Notes under the pieces: generated by a model
Seen by the model: the letters and a program-made list of their open reading frames with translations, nothing else
What the model was told of the DNA's origin: nothing
Database searches by the model: none
Assembly (NCBI GenBank): GCA_022414725.1
Contig: CM039462.1
Location: 72,973,803-73,037,802, forward strand
DNA from: Microglena sp. YARC
Lineage: Eukaryota; Chlorophyta; Chlorophyceae; Chlamydomonadales; Chlamydomonadaceae
Direction: 5' to 3'
Length of the DNA stretch: 64,000 nucleotides
Shown: in pieces, positions 36,927-47,190 of the stretch
Position numbering within the stretch: position 1 is the first letter of the stretch
Layout: every line of letters starts with the position of its first letter
Program-made: the position numbers and the translations under genes

Positions 36927-37383
36927 TTACACGAGGCTAGTTCGACAAATTGTACAAGATTTCGGAAATTACAGAATCCAAGCAGGGGCAAATTTGGCCC
37001 TTCAGGAAGCGACAGAGGCCTACTTGGTGGGCCTCTTCGAGAACACTAATCTGGCGGCTATACATGCCAAGCGGGTAACCATTATGCCCAAGGATATGCA
37101 GGTGCGCTATCTATCTACAGGGGTTGGGGGTGGGGTGGGGGGTGGGTGGGCGGGGTGGGGGGTAAGAGTTGGATCCACACAAAATATGCTGCAGCTTCTG
37201 GGCAGATCCCTAGGTGGGCAGTTGGCCTTTGGTAAAAATATGCTGCAGCTGCTGGGACCCGTACACGACAAAACACAACAGTACACTACACTACACTACA
37301 CAACAGTACACAACACTATACAACACTACACAACACTACACAACACTACACAACACTATAGAACAAGGGGTTGGGAGGGGGAT

Positions 37384-37414
<31 letters not shown>

Positions 37415-37503
37415 GAGCTACTTGAAACACTCACTCATTCACTAACTTTGATGTCTGTTTCCACTTGCAGCTCGCTCGGAGGATTCGAGGGGAGCGAAAC
37501 TAG
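36927..37503 (+). CDS. Histone H3-like gene, 3' exons
   Basis: The exon at about 36927-37101 encodes the histone-fold core of H3: [10 protein letters not shown] (alpha-N helix), [36 protein letters not shown]. The frame ends at a CAG/GTGCGC donor. After a 369-nt intron ending CCACTTGCAG, the exon 37471-37503 gives [10 protein letters not shown] and a stop, matching the H3 C-terminus (canonical ends in ERA). Compared with canonical H3 there is one residue fewer before alpha-1 and altered residues there (NYRIQAGAN in place of KTDLRFQSSAV). Loop 1 is not lengthened, so it is not a typical CenH3. The N-terminal tail is not confidently found: the DNA at 36.62-36.70 kb (PSRRSLATEPTHAK) may be a diverged tail. 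The intron holds an ACAAC repeat and a long G-run. It lies inside the 6.4-kb inserted element. Confidence 0.75.
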
Positions 37504-37524
37504 GACTTGGTAAGAAGTTGTGGT

Positions 37525-38035
37525 GAGTTATGTTTTCATGCCTGAACCACCCTCATGTAACAACTTAATGAATGCATGTTACTTATCAATAATATCAGAA
37601 TATGGCTTAGCTGAACCTACCCATACTGTAGCCCGATAAGCGCCCTTGAGGCTGCTTGCTACAGAATGGGCGGGAGATGCGATTTGCCTTGTATGGTATG
37701 CCTGAACCACCCTCATGTAACAACTTAATTAATGCATGTTACTTATCAATAATATCAGAATATGGCTTAGCTGAACCTACCCATACTGTAGCCCGATAAG
37801 CGCCCTTGAGGCTGCTTGCTACAGAATGGGCGGGAGATGCGATTTGCCTTGTATGGTATGCCTTAACCACCCTCATGTAACAACTTAATTAATGCATGTC
37901 AGTAATAAAAAATATGGCTTAGCTGCACCTGCCCATTATGTAGCCGCATAAGCGCCCTTGAGGCTGCTTGCTACAAAATGGGTGGTCAATGCGTTTAGCC
38001 ATGTATGCATCCACCACCCTCTGCACACACTTAAG
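37525..38035 (+). repeat. ~165-bp tandem repeat, three copies
   Basis: Unit words CCTGAACCACCCTCATGTAA, CAACTTAATTAATGCATG and CGATAAGCGCCCTTGAGGCT; the third copy is the most diverged. It lies directly downstream of the H3-like gene. Confidence 0.8.
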
Positions 38036-38107
38036 TCACCAACATGAAAAGTGCAGCACATTCTAAGCAGCATTATCTTACTCATTCTAATGTTTTTCCC
38101 TTGCAGG

Positions 38108-38242
38108 TCATTCATGAATGCTGGCTGTTGGGAGCAAGTAAAGGACGAATATGCAGTAGTGGAGCTGCCTGGAAGCTGCCATCATGTGGTGCCAAGCTTA
38201 GCCAATGGGATATTAAGGCATGTTAGTGCCCTGAATATATAG
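38108..38242 (+). CDS. Candidate terminal exon of an unknown spliced gene
   Basis: A pyrimidine tract and CCCTTGCAG acceptor precede an open stretch encoding SFMNAGCWEQVKDEYAVVEL and ending in a stop at about 38242. Protein-like composition and a clean acceptor suggest a real last exon, but I have no family and no upstream exon. Confidence 0.35.
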   Translation, partial: SFMNAGCWEQVKDEYAVVELPGSCHHVVPSLANGILRHVSALNI

Positions 38243-38290
38243 TAGCATGGAGCAGTAATCATAGGGTGACTTTAGTTTGGGTTTTGTTTA

Positions 38291-38352
38291 TGAGGGTTTA
38301 AAGGTACTGCCTGTCCTTGTTGACCAGGACAGGCAGTACCTTTAAACCCTCA
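38291..38352. repeat. Perfect 27-bp inverted repeat (hairpin)
   Basis: Arms at 38291-38317 and 38326-38352 are perfectly complementary with an 8-nt loop; the outer flanks (GGGTTTTGTTTA / ACAAAAAACCC) extend the pairing imperfectly. Confidence 0.85.
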
Positions 38353-38559
38353 TACAAAAAACCCAAAAATTTAATTTGAAATTTCAAGCACAGCAGTAGA
38401 TAGGCCTTTTATCCCTTCCACCACCTTGGACAATAGCCGGGCCTGGTAGTTGACAATATACAGCCTTCTTGTGCGATACCCACGAGAGCACTGTATTGTA
38501 TTCATCAATTGTGCGATACCCACTACGATGAATACTTTCCCGACTCCTGAATTAGACCT

Positions 38560-38965
38560 AACTTCCAGCCAGCTCCATTAGGTTGTACAGCTTCCAGCCA
38601 TGGGTTGTACAGCTTCCAGCTAGCTCCTTAGGTTGTAGAACTTCCAGCCAGCTTCAATAGACTTTTACTTTGTGTGACAGGTTGTACAGCTTCTAGCCAG
38701 ATCCATTAGGTTGTACAGCTTCCAGCCAGCTGCATTAGGTTGTACAGCTTCTAGCCAGCTCCATTAGGTTGTAGAGCTTCCAGCCAGCTCCATTAGACTT
38801 TCACTTGTGTGGCAGGTTGTAAAGCTTCCACCCAGCTCCATTAGGTTGTACAGCTTCCAGCCAGCTCCATAAGACTTTCACTTTGTGTGCCAGGTTGTAT
38901 AGCTTCCAGCCAGCTCCATTAGGCTGTCTCTCTGTATATTAGGTTGTTGTGTAGCTTCGAGCCAG
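38560..38965 (+). repeat. Minisatellite GGTTGTACAGCTTCCAGCCA
   Basis: About ten imperfect copies of a ~30-bp unit (GGTTGTACAGCTTCCAGCCA + GCTCCATTA), some with an inserted GACTTTCACTTTGTGTGGCA segment. Confidence 0.8.
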
Positions 38966-39137
38966 CTAAGCCATCCTCAGCAGGAAAATTAAATATATGA
39001 TACCAATTTGTTTTCTGGCATTATATTTGTTTCCTTTCTTGTAAAAGTTTCTTTCCTACCATTCAATTGACAATTTGTCCAAAGTGCGAGTACTTAAACA
39101 CGCACACACACCCTACTTGGGCTGTTTCCAAACTCCT

Positions 39138-39265
39138 ACATTCAACTTCAACTTGGTTACATAGCCAGACTTCAACTTGGTTACATAGCCAGACTTCAAC
39201 TTGGTTACGTAGCCAGACTTCAACTTGGTTACATAGCCAGACTTCAACTTGGTTACATAGCCAGT
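39138..39265 (+). repeat. 24-bp minisatellite, five copies
   Basis: Five near-perfect copies of ACTTCAACTTGGTTACATAG + CCAG. The length divisible by three keeps frames open, giving an artefactual repeat ORF. Confidence 0.85.
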
Positions 39266-39670
39266 TGTGACACTTGAGATTACAGCCATCATCTTGCTAG
39301 CACCTACACCCCACCCTAGATTTTTGTCTAGCCAATGAAAGCACAACTAATGTACTACAAGGTACGGATTTGTGCCGGTTATCGCTAGGCGCTCGCCCGG
39401 GATTCAAAGCTTCCTACCTCTCGGCAGCCTACATATGGGAGCTTAGCTACATTTCGAAGTGCAATATCTTCGACCACCTTGAATTCCGTTTGATATTGTC
39501 TTGATTGACTTCCGTCTGATTCAATGAATAAGCTGCTTGAATTGAATCACTGATTCAAACTGTTTTCAAGGTACCCTGATTCAAGGGGAAAACCGCTTGA
39601 TAGGGGTTCATTGATTCAAACCAGTTGATTCAAACGATTTCAAAGGTCTGCCTAAATACCGACGATAGTG

Positions 39671-40255
39671 ATCGTCGGCGTAGCCAGTTCTGTCTATCGC
39701 ATTAGCGTCCAGTAGGATCTGCACGACCTCAGCGTACCCAAACTTGCAGGCAATCATGAATGGGTCGTCGAAGAGGTTCCGACGGAGACGCACGGGTCCT
39801 CCAGTGATGAGGAAACTCCTCACGATGTCTGGGCGGTTGCGTCTGATGGCCAGGCCCATGCACTCAATGACAAGATTGTCATTGATGACATCCTTCCAGT
39901 ATTCTTGCATGCATCTCAAAGCTTCAATGCCCTCGTCACTGTGTATGGCCGCCCGAGTCTCACTGAGCATGCAAGAGCGTGCTACTTTGTGAGAGACATC
40001 AGAGTTATCTTGGACTAAAGCGAGTATGCACTTCATGTTTCCCATTGATTGCATGGCACGAACTGCCTTCCGCATGGAGCGGAATCTTGTCACCAACAGA
40101 TGTCGCATGTACCTAGGGGTCTCCGACGCTGCCTTTTGCATGGAGCGGCTCAACGCCCACGGAAAAGGCGTTGAGGATCCGCTACGGTCCACAGTCAATG
40201 ATGCTATGTGTAGCCACACCTCGGTTGGGATCCCATGATATGGGACGGATCCCAT
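39671..40255 (-). pseudogene. Ankyrin/F-box-like gene, 5' part (split by a 6.4-kb insertion)
   Basis: Starts at 40255 with MGSVPYHGIPTEVWLHIASL, an F-box-like head. It continues through ankyrin-type helices (MKCILALVQDN, LAIRRNRPDIVRSFLITGG, MIACKFGYAEVVQILLDAN) and reaches the insertion at 39671. The remaining 85 residues are at 33243-32986 in the same frame, so the intact gene would have been about 280 codons long, normal for the viral family. Nothing else disrupts either half, so the insertion appears to be the inactivating event. Confidence 0.8.
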
Positions 40256-40470
40256 GATGTTGATTGTTGTGCCTGAGGGAAAACAAGTGCGTGGAATTAA
40301 ATGTTGTAGTCATCAAATGAAGAACCAATGAATAGTCAATGATATTGATCGTGTTTACCTTGGACGTGAAGAAACAAATGGGGATAAGTAGGGATTTATT
40401 GACGTGGTGAATGGGTTTTGTGAATGAAATAATGAAAGAATAGAAGAATAAATAGATCGCGAAACCCGCT
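40256..40470. other. Upstream region of the split ankyrin gene
   Basis: AT-rich, no gene. It marks the boundary between virus-like DNA and the satellite DNA starting at about 40.47 kb. Confidence 0.4.
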
Positions 40471-40850
40471 CCGCAACCCCATGGCACACACCGCATGCCC
40501 CATGCCTCATGCAACCCCATGGCACACACCGCATGCCCCATGCCTCATGCAACCCCATGGCACACACCGCATGCCCCATGCAACCCCATGGCACACACAG
40601 CAACCACATGGCATACACCGCAACCCCATGGCACACACCGCATGCCCCATGCCTCATGCAACCCCATGGCACACACCGCATGCCCCATGGCACACACCGC
40701 AACCCCATGGCACACACCGCAACCCCATGGCACACACCGCAACCCCATGGCACACACCGCATGCCCCATGCCTCATGCGACCACATGGCACACACCGCAT
40801 GCCCCATGCAACCCCGTGGTACACACAACATGCCCCATGCAACCTAAAGA
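40470..40850 (+). repeat. 30-bp minisatellite array A (CATGCCCCATG family)
   Basis: Tandem 30-bp units with the words CCATGGCACACACCGCATGC and CCCATGCAACC; each unit has several CATG palindromes. The period is a multiple of three and lacks stops in several frames, which produces long false ORFs on both strands. Other arrays: 43.27-43.59, 44.53-44.96, 45.71-46.17, 47.51-47.94 and 52.48-52.98 kb. Confidence 0.9.
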
Positions 40851-41070
40851 CCTCAAATGCCTGGCTTCGCCCCTACACGAAACGAATCATTATGTAGCAA
40901 CAATGTTAACGCTTTAACTCGCACAATGTGAGACAGCATGAGCGAAGACACTTCTGAACGTGGTTGATCGGTTACAAAGATTGATGGTCAACTTGTCAAA
41001 ATCCCAAGGTGTCCATTTTCATCAGATCAAATCACTAACGTAGCTGCCGTCGCGAACGGAACTCACACTT

Positions 41071-41893
41071 TTATCGGCTTCTTTTCCAATAGTCTTCTCT
41101 AGCCTTTGCTCTGCATTCCTTGCATTGACACCAGGGGAATTTAGCACCCGAGGCACCCTCATCTTCGTCCTCATGCGTCAAGTCCACTTCCACTGCTCTC
41201 TGCCCACGTTTGGCACTTCGCACAGTCAGAGGCACAACAGTACTAGGGCAAGCTATGGAGGCACGTCGCACAGTCAGAGGCACATCAGTACTAGGGCCAG
41301 CTATGGAGGCACGTCGCACAGTCAGAGGCACAACAGTACTAGGGCAAGCTATGGAGGCACGTCGCACAGTCAGAGGCACATCAGTACTAGGGCCAGCTAT
41401 AGAGGCACGTCGCACAGTCTGAGGCACAACAGTACTAGAGCCAGATATGGAGGCACGTCGCACAGTCAGAGGCACATCAGTACTAGGGCCAGCAGCTATA
41501 GAGGCACGTCGCACAGTCTGAGGCACAACAGTACTAGAGCCAGATATGGAGGCACGTCGCACAGTCAGAGGGCGCTCGATCTCAACTACCTCGACCTCAT
41601 TCTCAACCACCTCGACCTCATTCTCATTCTCAACCACCTCATCCTCATCCTCAACCACCTCATCCTCATCCTCAACCACCTCATCCTCATCCTCAACCAC
41701 CTCATCCTCATCCTCAACCACCTCATCCTCTTCATCTGTAGTCACAGGAATAAAATGAAAACCCGTGACAGATGGAAATGTAAAACGACATCGCAGTTGT
41801 ACATTATATTGAAAGCAAACAATTGCATGTACCTTGGTCCTCTGACGACGACGATATATAGCATGTCCAGTAGACATAGGATGACTTGGGCAT
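41071..41893 (-). CDS. Two-exon gene with acidic tract, RRASI repeats and SUMO-interaction-like motif
   Basis: Exon 1 is 41893-41833 (ATG inside the inverted-repeat arm; MPKSSYVYWTC...SSSSEDQ) and exon 2 is 41735-41071. The intron (41832-41736, 97 nt) has GTACAT and a CTACAG acceptor, and splicing keeps phase. The protein has an acidic tract of DEVVEDE repeats, then seven 15-17-residue repeats each with VRRASI, the classic RRxS protein kinase A consensus. Next come VEVDLTHEDEDEG, which fits a SUMO-interacting motif (hydrophobic core followed by acids), and a short tail with CQCKECRAK. The family is unknown. A multi-phosphorylated scaffold is a fair guess, not a finding. Confidence 0.6.
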
Positions 41894-43140
41894 GTTTCCT
41901 GTGTTACGAAACAATGGAGCATAAAATCAGTCAGGCAGGCAGGCAGTGCAGCAACAGAATTTGACTATCCTGTAATATAGATCCTACAAGCTCAACTCGA
42001 TCTAGCATCCTGTAAGTTATCGAACAGTCGCGACAGTGCAGGCAGCGCAGAAGCAGCAGCAGCATTTGACTATCCTGTAAGCTAGGTCCGACCATCTCAA
42101 CTCGATCTAGCATCCTGTAAGTTATCGAACAATTGCGACAGTGCAGGCAGACAGGCAGTGCAGAAGCAGCAGCAGCATTTGACTATCCTGTAAGCTAGAT
42201 CCGACCAGCTCAACACGATATAGCATCCTATAAGCTATCGAACAGTCGCGACAGTGCAGGCAGGCATTGCAGCAACAGCATTTGCCTATCCTGTAAGCTA
42301 GATCCGACCATCTCAACTCGATCTAGCATCCTGTAAGCTATCGAACAGTCGCGACAGTGCAGGCATGCATTGCGCAGCAGCATCTAACAACTATCCTGTA
42401 AGCTATATCCGACCAGCTCAACTCGATATAGCATCCTGTCAGTTATCGAACAGTCGCGACAATGCAGGCAGGCATTGCAGCAGCAGCAGCATCTAACAAC
42501 TATCCTGTAAGCTATATCCGACCAACTCAACTCGATCTAGCATCCTATAAGCTATAGAACAATTGCGACAGTGCAGAAGCAGCAGCAGTATCAGCAGCAA
42601 CATCTAACAACTATCCAATAAGCTATATCCGACCAGCTAAACACGATATAGCATCCTATAAGCTATCGAACAATCGCGACAGTGCAGGCATTGCAGGCAT
42701 TGCAGCAGCAGCATTTGACTATCCTGTAAGCTAGATCCGACCAGCTCAACTCGATATAGCATCCTATAAGCTATCGAACAGTCACGACAGTGCAGGCAGG
42801 CATTGCAGCAGCAGCATTTGCCTATCCTGTAAGCTAGATCCGACCAACTTCACCTGGTTGATTGAACAAACGCGATTGAGCAAGCGAGCAAGCACTTCCT
42901 GAGCGATGCGAGCGAGCACTTCCTGAGCAATGCAATTCGGCAATGCAATTCAAATTAGCGAACAGGCGATGCAACTCGTCGCGAAATCATGGAAGCTATT
43001 TCAAAGACACCTCACCTTGGGCTTCCGAATTTACAGGAATTGAGTGGTAACCAGCAAAAGATGTGGTGCATCCTCGCTGGACCGAGCATATGAACCTACC
43101 AAACCCTTATCATGTTTCAGCTGAAGATCGCGACGTTTGT
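41882..43140. repeat. Left arm of a ~1.2-kb inverted repeat
   Basis: The outer 50 bp (from TGACTTGGGCATGTTTCCTG through the ACAATGGAGCATAAAATCAG word) are matched exactly, inverted, at 55359 and inward. The arm consists mainly of a ~118-bp tandem repeat (TAGATCCGACCAGCTCAACT, GACAGTGCAGGCAGGCATTG) and ends with single-copy DNA to 43140 (GAAGATCGCGACGTTTG), matched inverted at 54149. The arms enclose about 11 kb of satellite-rich DNA. Confidence 0.85.
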
Positions 43141-43264
43141 GATGTCTATCCTGTGACACGTCACCTTTCACAGATGCGAGCGTTTGCTGTCAGCCAGCTC
43201 GCGAAACGAACCTCCGGGCATCGTGTGGTTTCGCATGTCTGGGCAGCTCGCGACACAAACCTCC

Positions 43265-43590
43265 GGGCATGCCCCATGCAACCCCATGGTACACACCGCA
43301 TGCCCCATGCAACCCCATGCCTCATGTAACCCCATGGCACACACCGCATGCCCCATGCAACCCCATGGTACACACCGCATGCCCCATGCAACCCCATGGC
43401 ACACACCGCATGCCCCATGCAACCCCATGGCACACACCGCATGCCCCATGCAACCCCATGCATCATGCAAACCTATGGCAGACACCGCATGCCCCATGCA
43501 ACCCCATGCCCCATGCAAACCCATGCCTCATGCAACCCCATGGCACACACCGCATGCCCCATGCAACCCCATGCCTCATGCAACCCCAAG
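43265..43590 (+). repeat. 30-bp minisatellite array B
   Basis: Same unit as array A, followed without a gap by the 195-bp satellite. Confidence 0.9.
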
Positions 43591-44215
43591 TGCTTGACAT
43601 GACAGTAACATTACAATCAAGAACAAGCTATGAATTTGACAAGGCACAACCCTGTTTGAAGACACATCTCACTGCACCAGTCATCCTACAAGTAGGGCTG
43701 ACAATTGCCAATGAATTCGTCAATTCAAACATAAGTTTATGCCAAGGCATCATCCATTAATTGATTCAGTATGACCATACACAAGTGCTTGACATGACAG
43801 TAACATTACAATCAAGAACAACCTATGAATTTGACAAGGCACAACCCTGTTTGAAGACACATCTCACTGCACCAGTCATCCTACAAGTAGGGCTGACAAT
43901 TGCCAATGAATTCGTCAATTCAACCATAAGTTTATGCCAAGGCATCATCCATTAATTGATTCAGTATGACCATACACAAGTGCTTGACATGACAGTAACA
44001 TTACAATCAAGAACAACCTATGAATTTGACAAGGCACAACCCTGTTTGAAGACACATCTCACTGCACCAGTCATCCTACAAGTAGGGCTGACAATTGCCA
44101 ATGAATTCGTAAATTCAAACATAAGTTTATGCCAAGGCATCATCCATTAATTGATTCAGTATGACCATACACAAGTGATTGACATGACAGTAACATAACA
44201 ATCAAGAACAACCTA
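43590..44215 (+). repeat. 195-bp satellite, first array
   Basis: Three full 195-bp monomers plus the start of a fourth (CAAGTGCTTGACATGACAGT, CAAGGCACAACCCTGTTTGA, ATGCCAAGGCATCATCCATT). Each monomer happens to be 65 codons with one stop, so it appears as repeated 64-aa ORFs; these are not regarded as genes. Further arrays: 44.96-45.39, 46.17-47.19, 51.57-52.17 kb and, inverted, 57.68-57.94 kb. Confidence 0.9.
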
Positions 44216-44525
44216 ATTTGTTTTTTTTGTGCAACGTCAGTAAGTCAGTCAGTCAAATAAATTCTGAGTAGAAATTTCAAAAAATCCGCTGGGAGGCAGA
44301 AACGCCCATTACTTACTCGGAACATTGGGATGTAGAGGTAGTGAGGCTCCACCACACCAACGCAATCACTCCCAAACACCATCTTCACATCCACAATGCT
44401 GTGGACTTGGAATCTAGAATCATCTCTGAAAAAGTTGGCGTGCCGACCTTTGCAAGATCGTCAAATAATATCCACCTGCAGCTCCCAATGAATTGAATTG
44501 AATTGAATTGAAAACTGTGTGTGGT
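44215..44525 (-). repeat. Conserved ~310-bp exon-like block of the satellite unit (copy 1 of 4)
   Basis: On the minus strand: the AATTCAATTCAATTCAATTC repeat, an acceptor context CTGCAG, a ~150-bp exon-like stretch, a donor TTCCGA/GTAAGT, a lone MITE family 2 terminus (ATGGGCGTTTCTGCCTCCC) and an A-run. Copies: 45.39-45.71, 47.19-47.51 and 52.17-52.48 kb. Three copies have an early stop (TTTGAC context); the 47.2-47.5 kb copy is open through the exon (VDIIRRSCKGRHANFFRDDS...). Confidence 0.65.
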
Positions 44526-47190
44526 GATGCAACCCCATGCCTCATGCAACCCCATGGCACACATAGCATGCCCATGCAACCCCATGGCACACACAGCATG
44601 CCCCATGCAACCCCATGGCACACACCGCATGCCCCATGCTACCCCATGGCACACACCGCATGCCCCATGCAACCCCATGGCACACACCGCATGCCCCATG
44701 CAACCCCATGGCACACACCGCATGCCCCATGCAACCCCATGGCACACACCGCATGCCCCATGCAACCCCATGGCACACACTGCATGCCCCATGCAACCCC
44801 ATGGCACATACCGCATGCCCCATGCAACCCCATGCATCATGCAACCCCATGGCACACACCGCATGCCCCATGCAACCCCATGCCCATGCAAACCCATGCC
44901 TCATGCAACCCCATGGCACACACCGCATGCCCCATGCAACCCCATGCCTCATGCAACCCCAAGTGCTTGACATGACAGTAACATTACAATCAAGAACAAC
45001 CTATGAATTTGACAAGGCACAACCCTGTTTGAAGACACATCTCACTGCACCAGTCATCCTACAAGTAGGGCTGACAATTGCCAATGAATTCGTCAATTCA
45101 ACCATAAGTTTATGCCAAGGCATCATCCATTAATTGATTCAGTATGAACCATACACAAGTGCTTGACATGACAGTAACATTACAATCAAGAACAACCTAT
45201 GAATTTGACAAGGACAACCCTGTTTGAAGACACATCTCACTGCACCAGTCATCCTACAAGTAGGGCTGACAATTGCCAATGAATTCGTCAATTCAAACAT
45301 AAGTTTATGCCAAGGCATCATCCATTAATTGATTCAGTATGACCATACACAAGTGCTTGACATGACAGTAACATTACAATCAAGAACAACCTTTTTTTTT
45401 TTTTTTTTGCAACGTCAGTAAGTCAGTCAGTCAAATAAATTCTGAGTAGAAATTTCAAAAAATCCGCCGGGAGGCAGAAACGCCCATTACTTACTCGGAA
45501 CATTGGGATGTAGAGGTAGTGAGGCTCCACCACACCAACGCAATCACTCCCAAACACCATCTTCACATCCACAATGCTGTGGACTTGGAATCTAGAATCA
45601 TCCCTGAAAAAGTTGGCGTGCCGACCTTTGCAAGATCGTCAAATAATATCCACCTGCAGCACCCAATGAATTGAATTGAATTGAATTGAAAACTGTGTGT
45701 GGTAGTGCAACCCCATGCCTCATGCAACCCCATGGCACACACAGCATGCCCATCCAACCCCATGGCACACACCGCATGCCCCATGCAACCCCATGGCACA
45801 CACCGCATGCCCCATGCAACCCCATGGCACACACCGCATGCCCCATGCTACCCCATGGCACACACCGCATGCCCCATGCTACCCCATGGCACACACCGCA
45901 TGCCCATACAACCCCATGGCACACACCGCATGCCCCATGCAACCCCATGGCACACACCGCATGCCCCATGCAACCCCATGGCACACACCGCATGCCCCAT
46001 GCAACCCCATGGCACACACCGCATGCCCCATGCAACCCCATGCATCATGCAACCCCATGGCACACACCGCATGCCCCATGCAAACCCATGCCCCATGCAA
46101 ACCCATGCCTCATGCAACCCCATGGCACACACCGCATGCCCCATGCAACCCCATGCCTCATGCAACCCCAAGTGCTTGACATGACAGTAACATTACAATC
46201 AAGAACAACCTATGAATTTGACAAGGCACAACCCTGTTTGAAGACACATCTCACTGCACCAGTCATCCTACAAGTAGGGCTGACAATTGCCAATGAATTC
46301 GTCAATTCAAACATAAGTTTATGCCAAGGCATCATCCATTAATTGATTCAGTATGACCATACACAAGTGCTTGACATGACAGTAACATTACAATCAAGAA
46401 CAACCTATGAATTTGACAAGGCACAACCCTGTTTGAAGACACATCTCACTGCACCAGTCATCCTACAAGTAGGGCTGACAATTGCCAATGAATTCGTCAA
46501 TTCAACCATAAGTTTATGCCAAGGCATCATCCATTAATTGATTCAGTATGACCATACACAAGTGCTTGACATGACAGTAACATTACAATCAAGAACAACC
46601 TATGAATTTGACAAGGCACAACCCTGTTTGAAGACACATCTCACTGCACCAGTCATCCTACAAGTAGGGCTGACAATTGCCAATGAATTCGTCAATTTCA
46701 AACATAAGTTTATGCCAAGGCATCATCCATTAATTGATTCAGTATGACCATACACAAGTGCTTGACATGACAGTAACATTACAATCAAGAACAACCTATG
46801 AATTTGACAAGGCACAACCCTGTTTGAAGACACATCTCACTGCACCAGTCATCCTACAAGTAGGGCTGACAATTGCCAATGAATTCGTCAATTCAACCAT
46901 AAGTTTATGCCAAGGCATCATCCATTAATTGATTCAGTATGAACCAATACACAAGTGCTTGACATGACAGTAACATTACAATCAAGAACAACCTATGAAT
47001 TTGACAAGGCACAACCCTGTTTGAAGACACATCTCACTGCACCAGTCATCCTACAAGTAGGGCTGACAATTGCCAATGAATTCGTCAATTCAAACATAAG
47101 TTTATGCCAAGGCATCATCCATTAATTGATTCAGTATGACCATACACAAGTGCTTGACATGACAGTAACATTACAATCAAGAACAACCTT
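44525..47190 (+). repeat. Higher-order satellite units 2-3
   Basis: Two consecutive units, each made of a 30-bp array (44.53-44.96 and 45.71-46.17 kb), a 195-bp array (44.96-45.39 and 46.17-47.19 kb) and a ~310-bp exon-like block (45.39-45.71 kb between them). The number of 195-bp monomers differs (about two versus five), as expected from unequal exchange. Confidence 0.85.

Larger units (their letters stand above)
33252..39670. mobile_element. 6.4-kb TIR element inserted in an ankyrin gene
   Basis: Ends are imperfect inverted repeats: TATTTAG...CTTTGA..TCGTTTGAA.CAA at the left (33252-33285), matched inverted at the right (39625-39658). Both ends continue into TTTGATTCAAAC-rich DNA. ATCGTCGG occurs directly at 33244-33251 and 39671-39678, as an 8-bp target duplication of the kind made by hAT and some other DDE transposases. 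At the right, a second inverted copy (CCGACGAT plus AGTG) lies between the terminus and the duplication. Inside are a ~90-bp tandem repeat (33.40-33.65 kb), duplicated short-exon sequences, ~178-bp satellites in opposite orientation, histone H3-like exons and minisatellites. No transposase was recognised. Confidence 0.7.

Noticed and set aside
40481..40917. Long ORFs of MPHATPWHTPHAPC-type on both strands (also at 43.2-43.6, 44.4-45.1, 45.6-46.3, 47.4-47.9, 52.4-52.9 kb)
   Set aside because: They are produced by a 30-bp minisatellite whose period is a multiple of three and lacks stops; frames on both strands are open at once and there is no start context or other gene signal.
43761..44150. 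Repeated 64-aa ORFs (MIQYDHTQVLDMTVTLQSRT...)
   Set aside because: Each is one 195-bp satellite monomer (65 codons including stop). Copies vary by array length and occur inverted in an intron; no evidence of translation.
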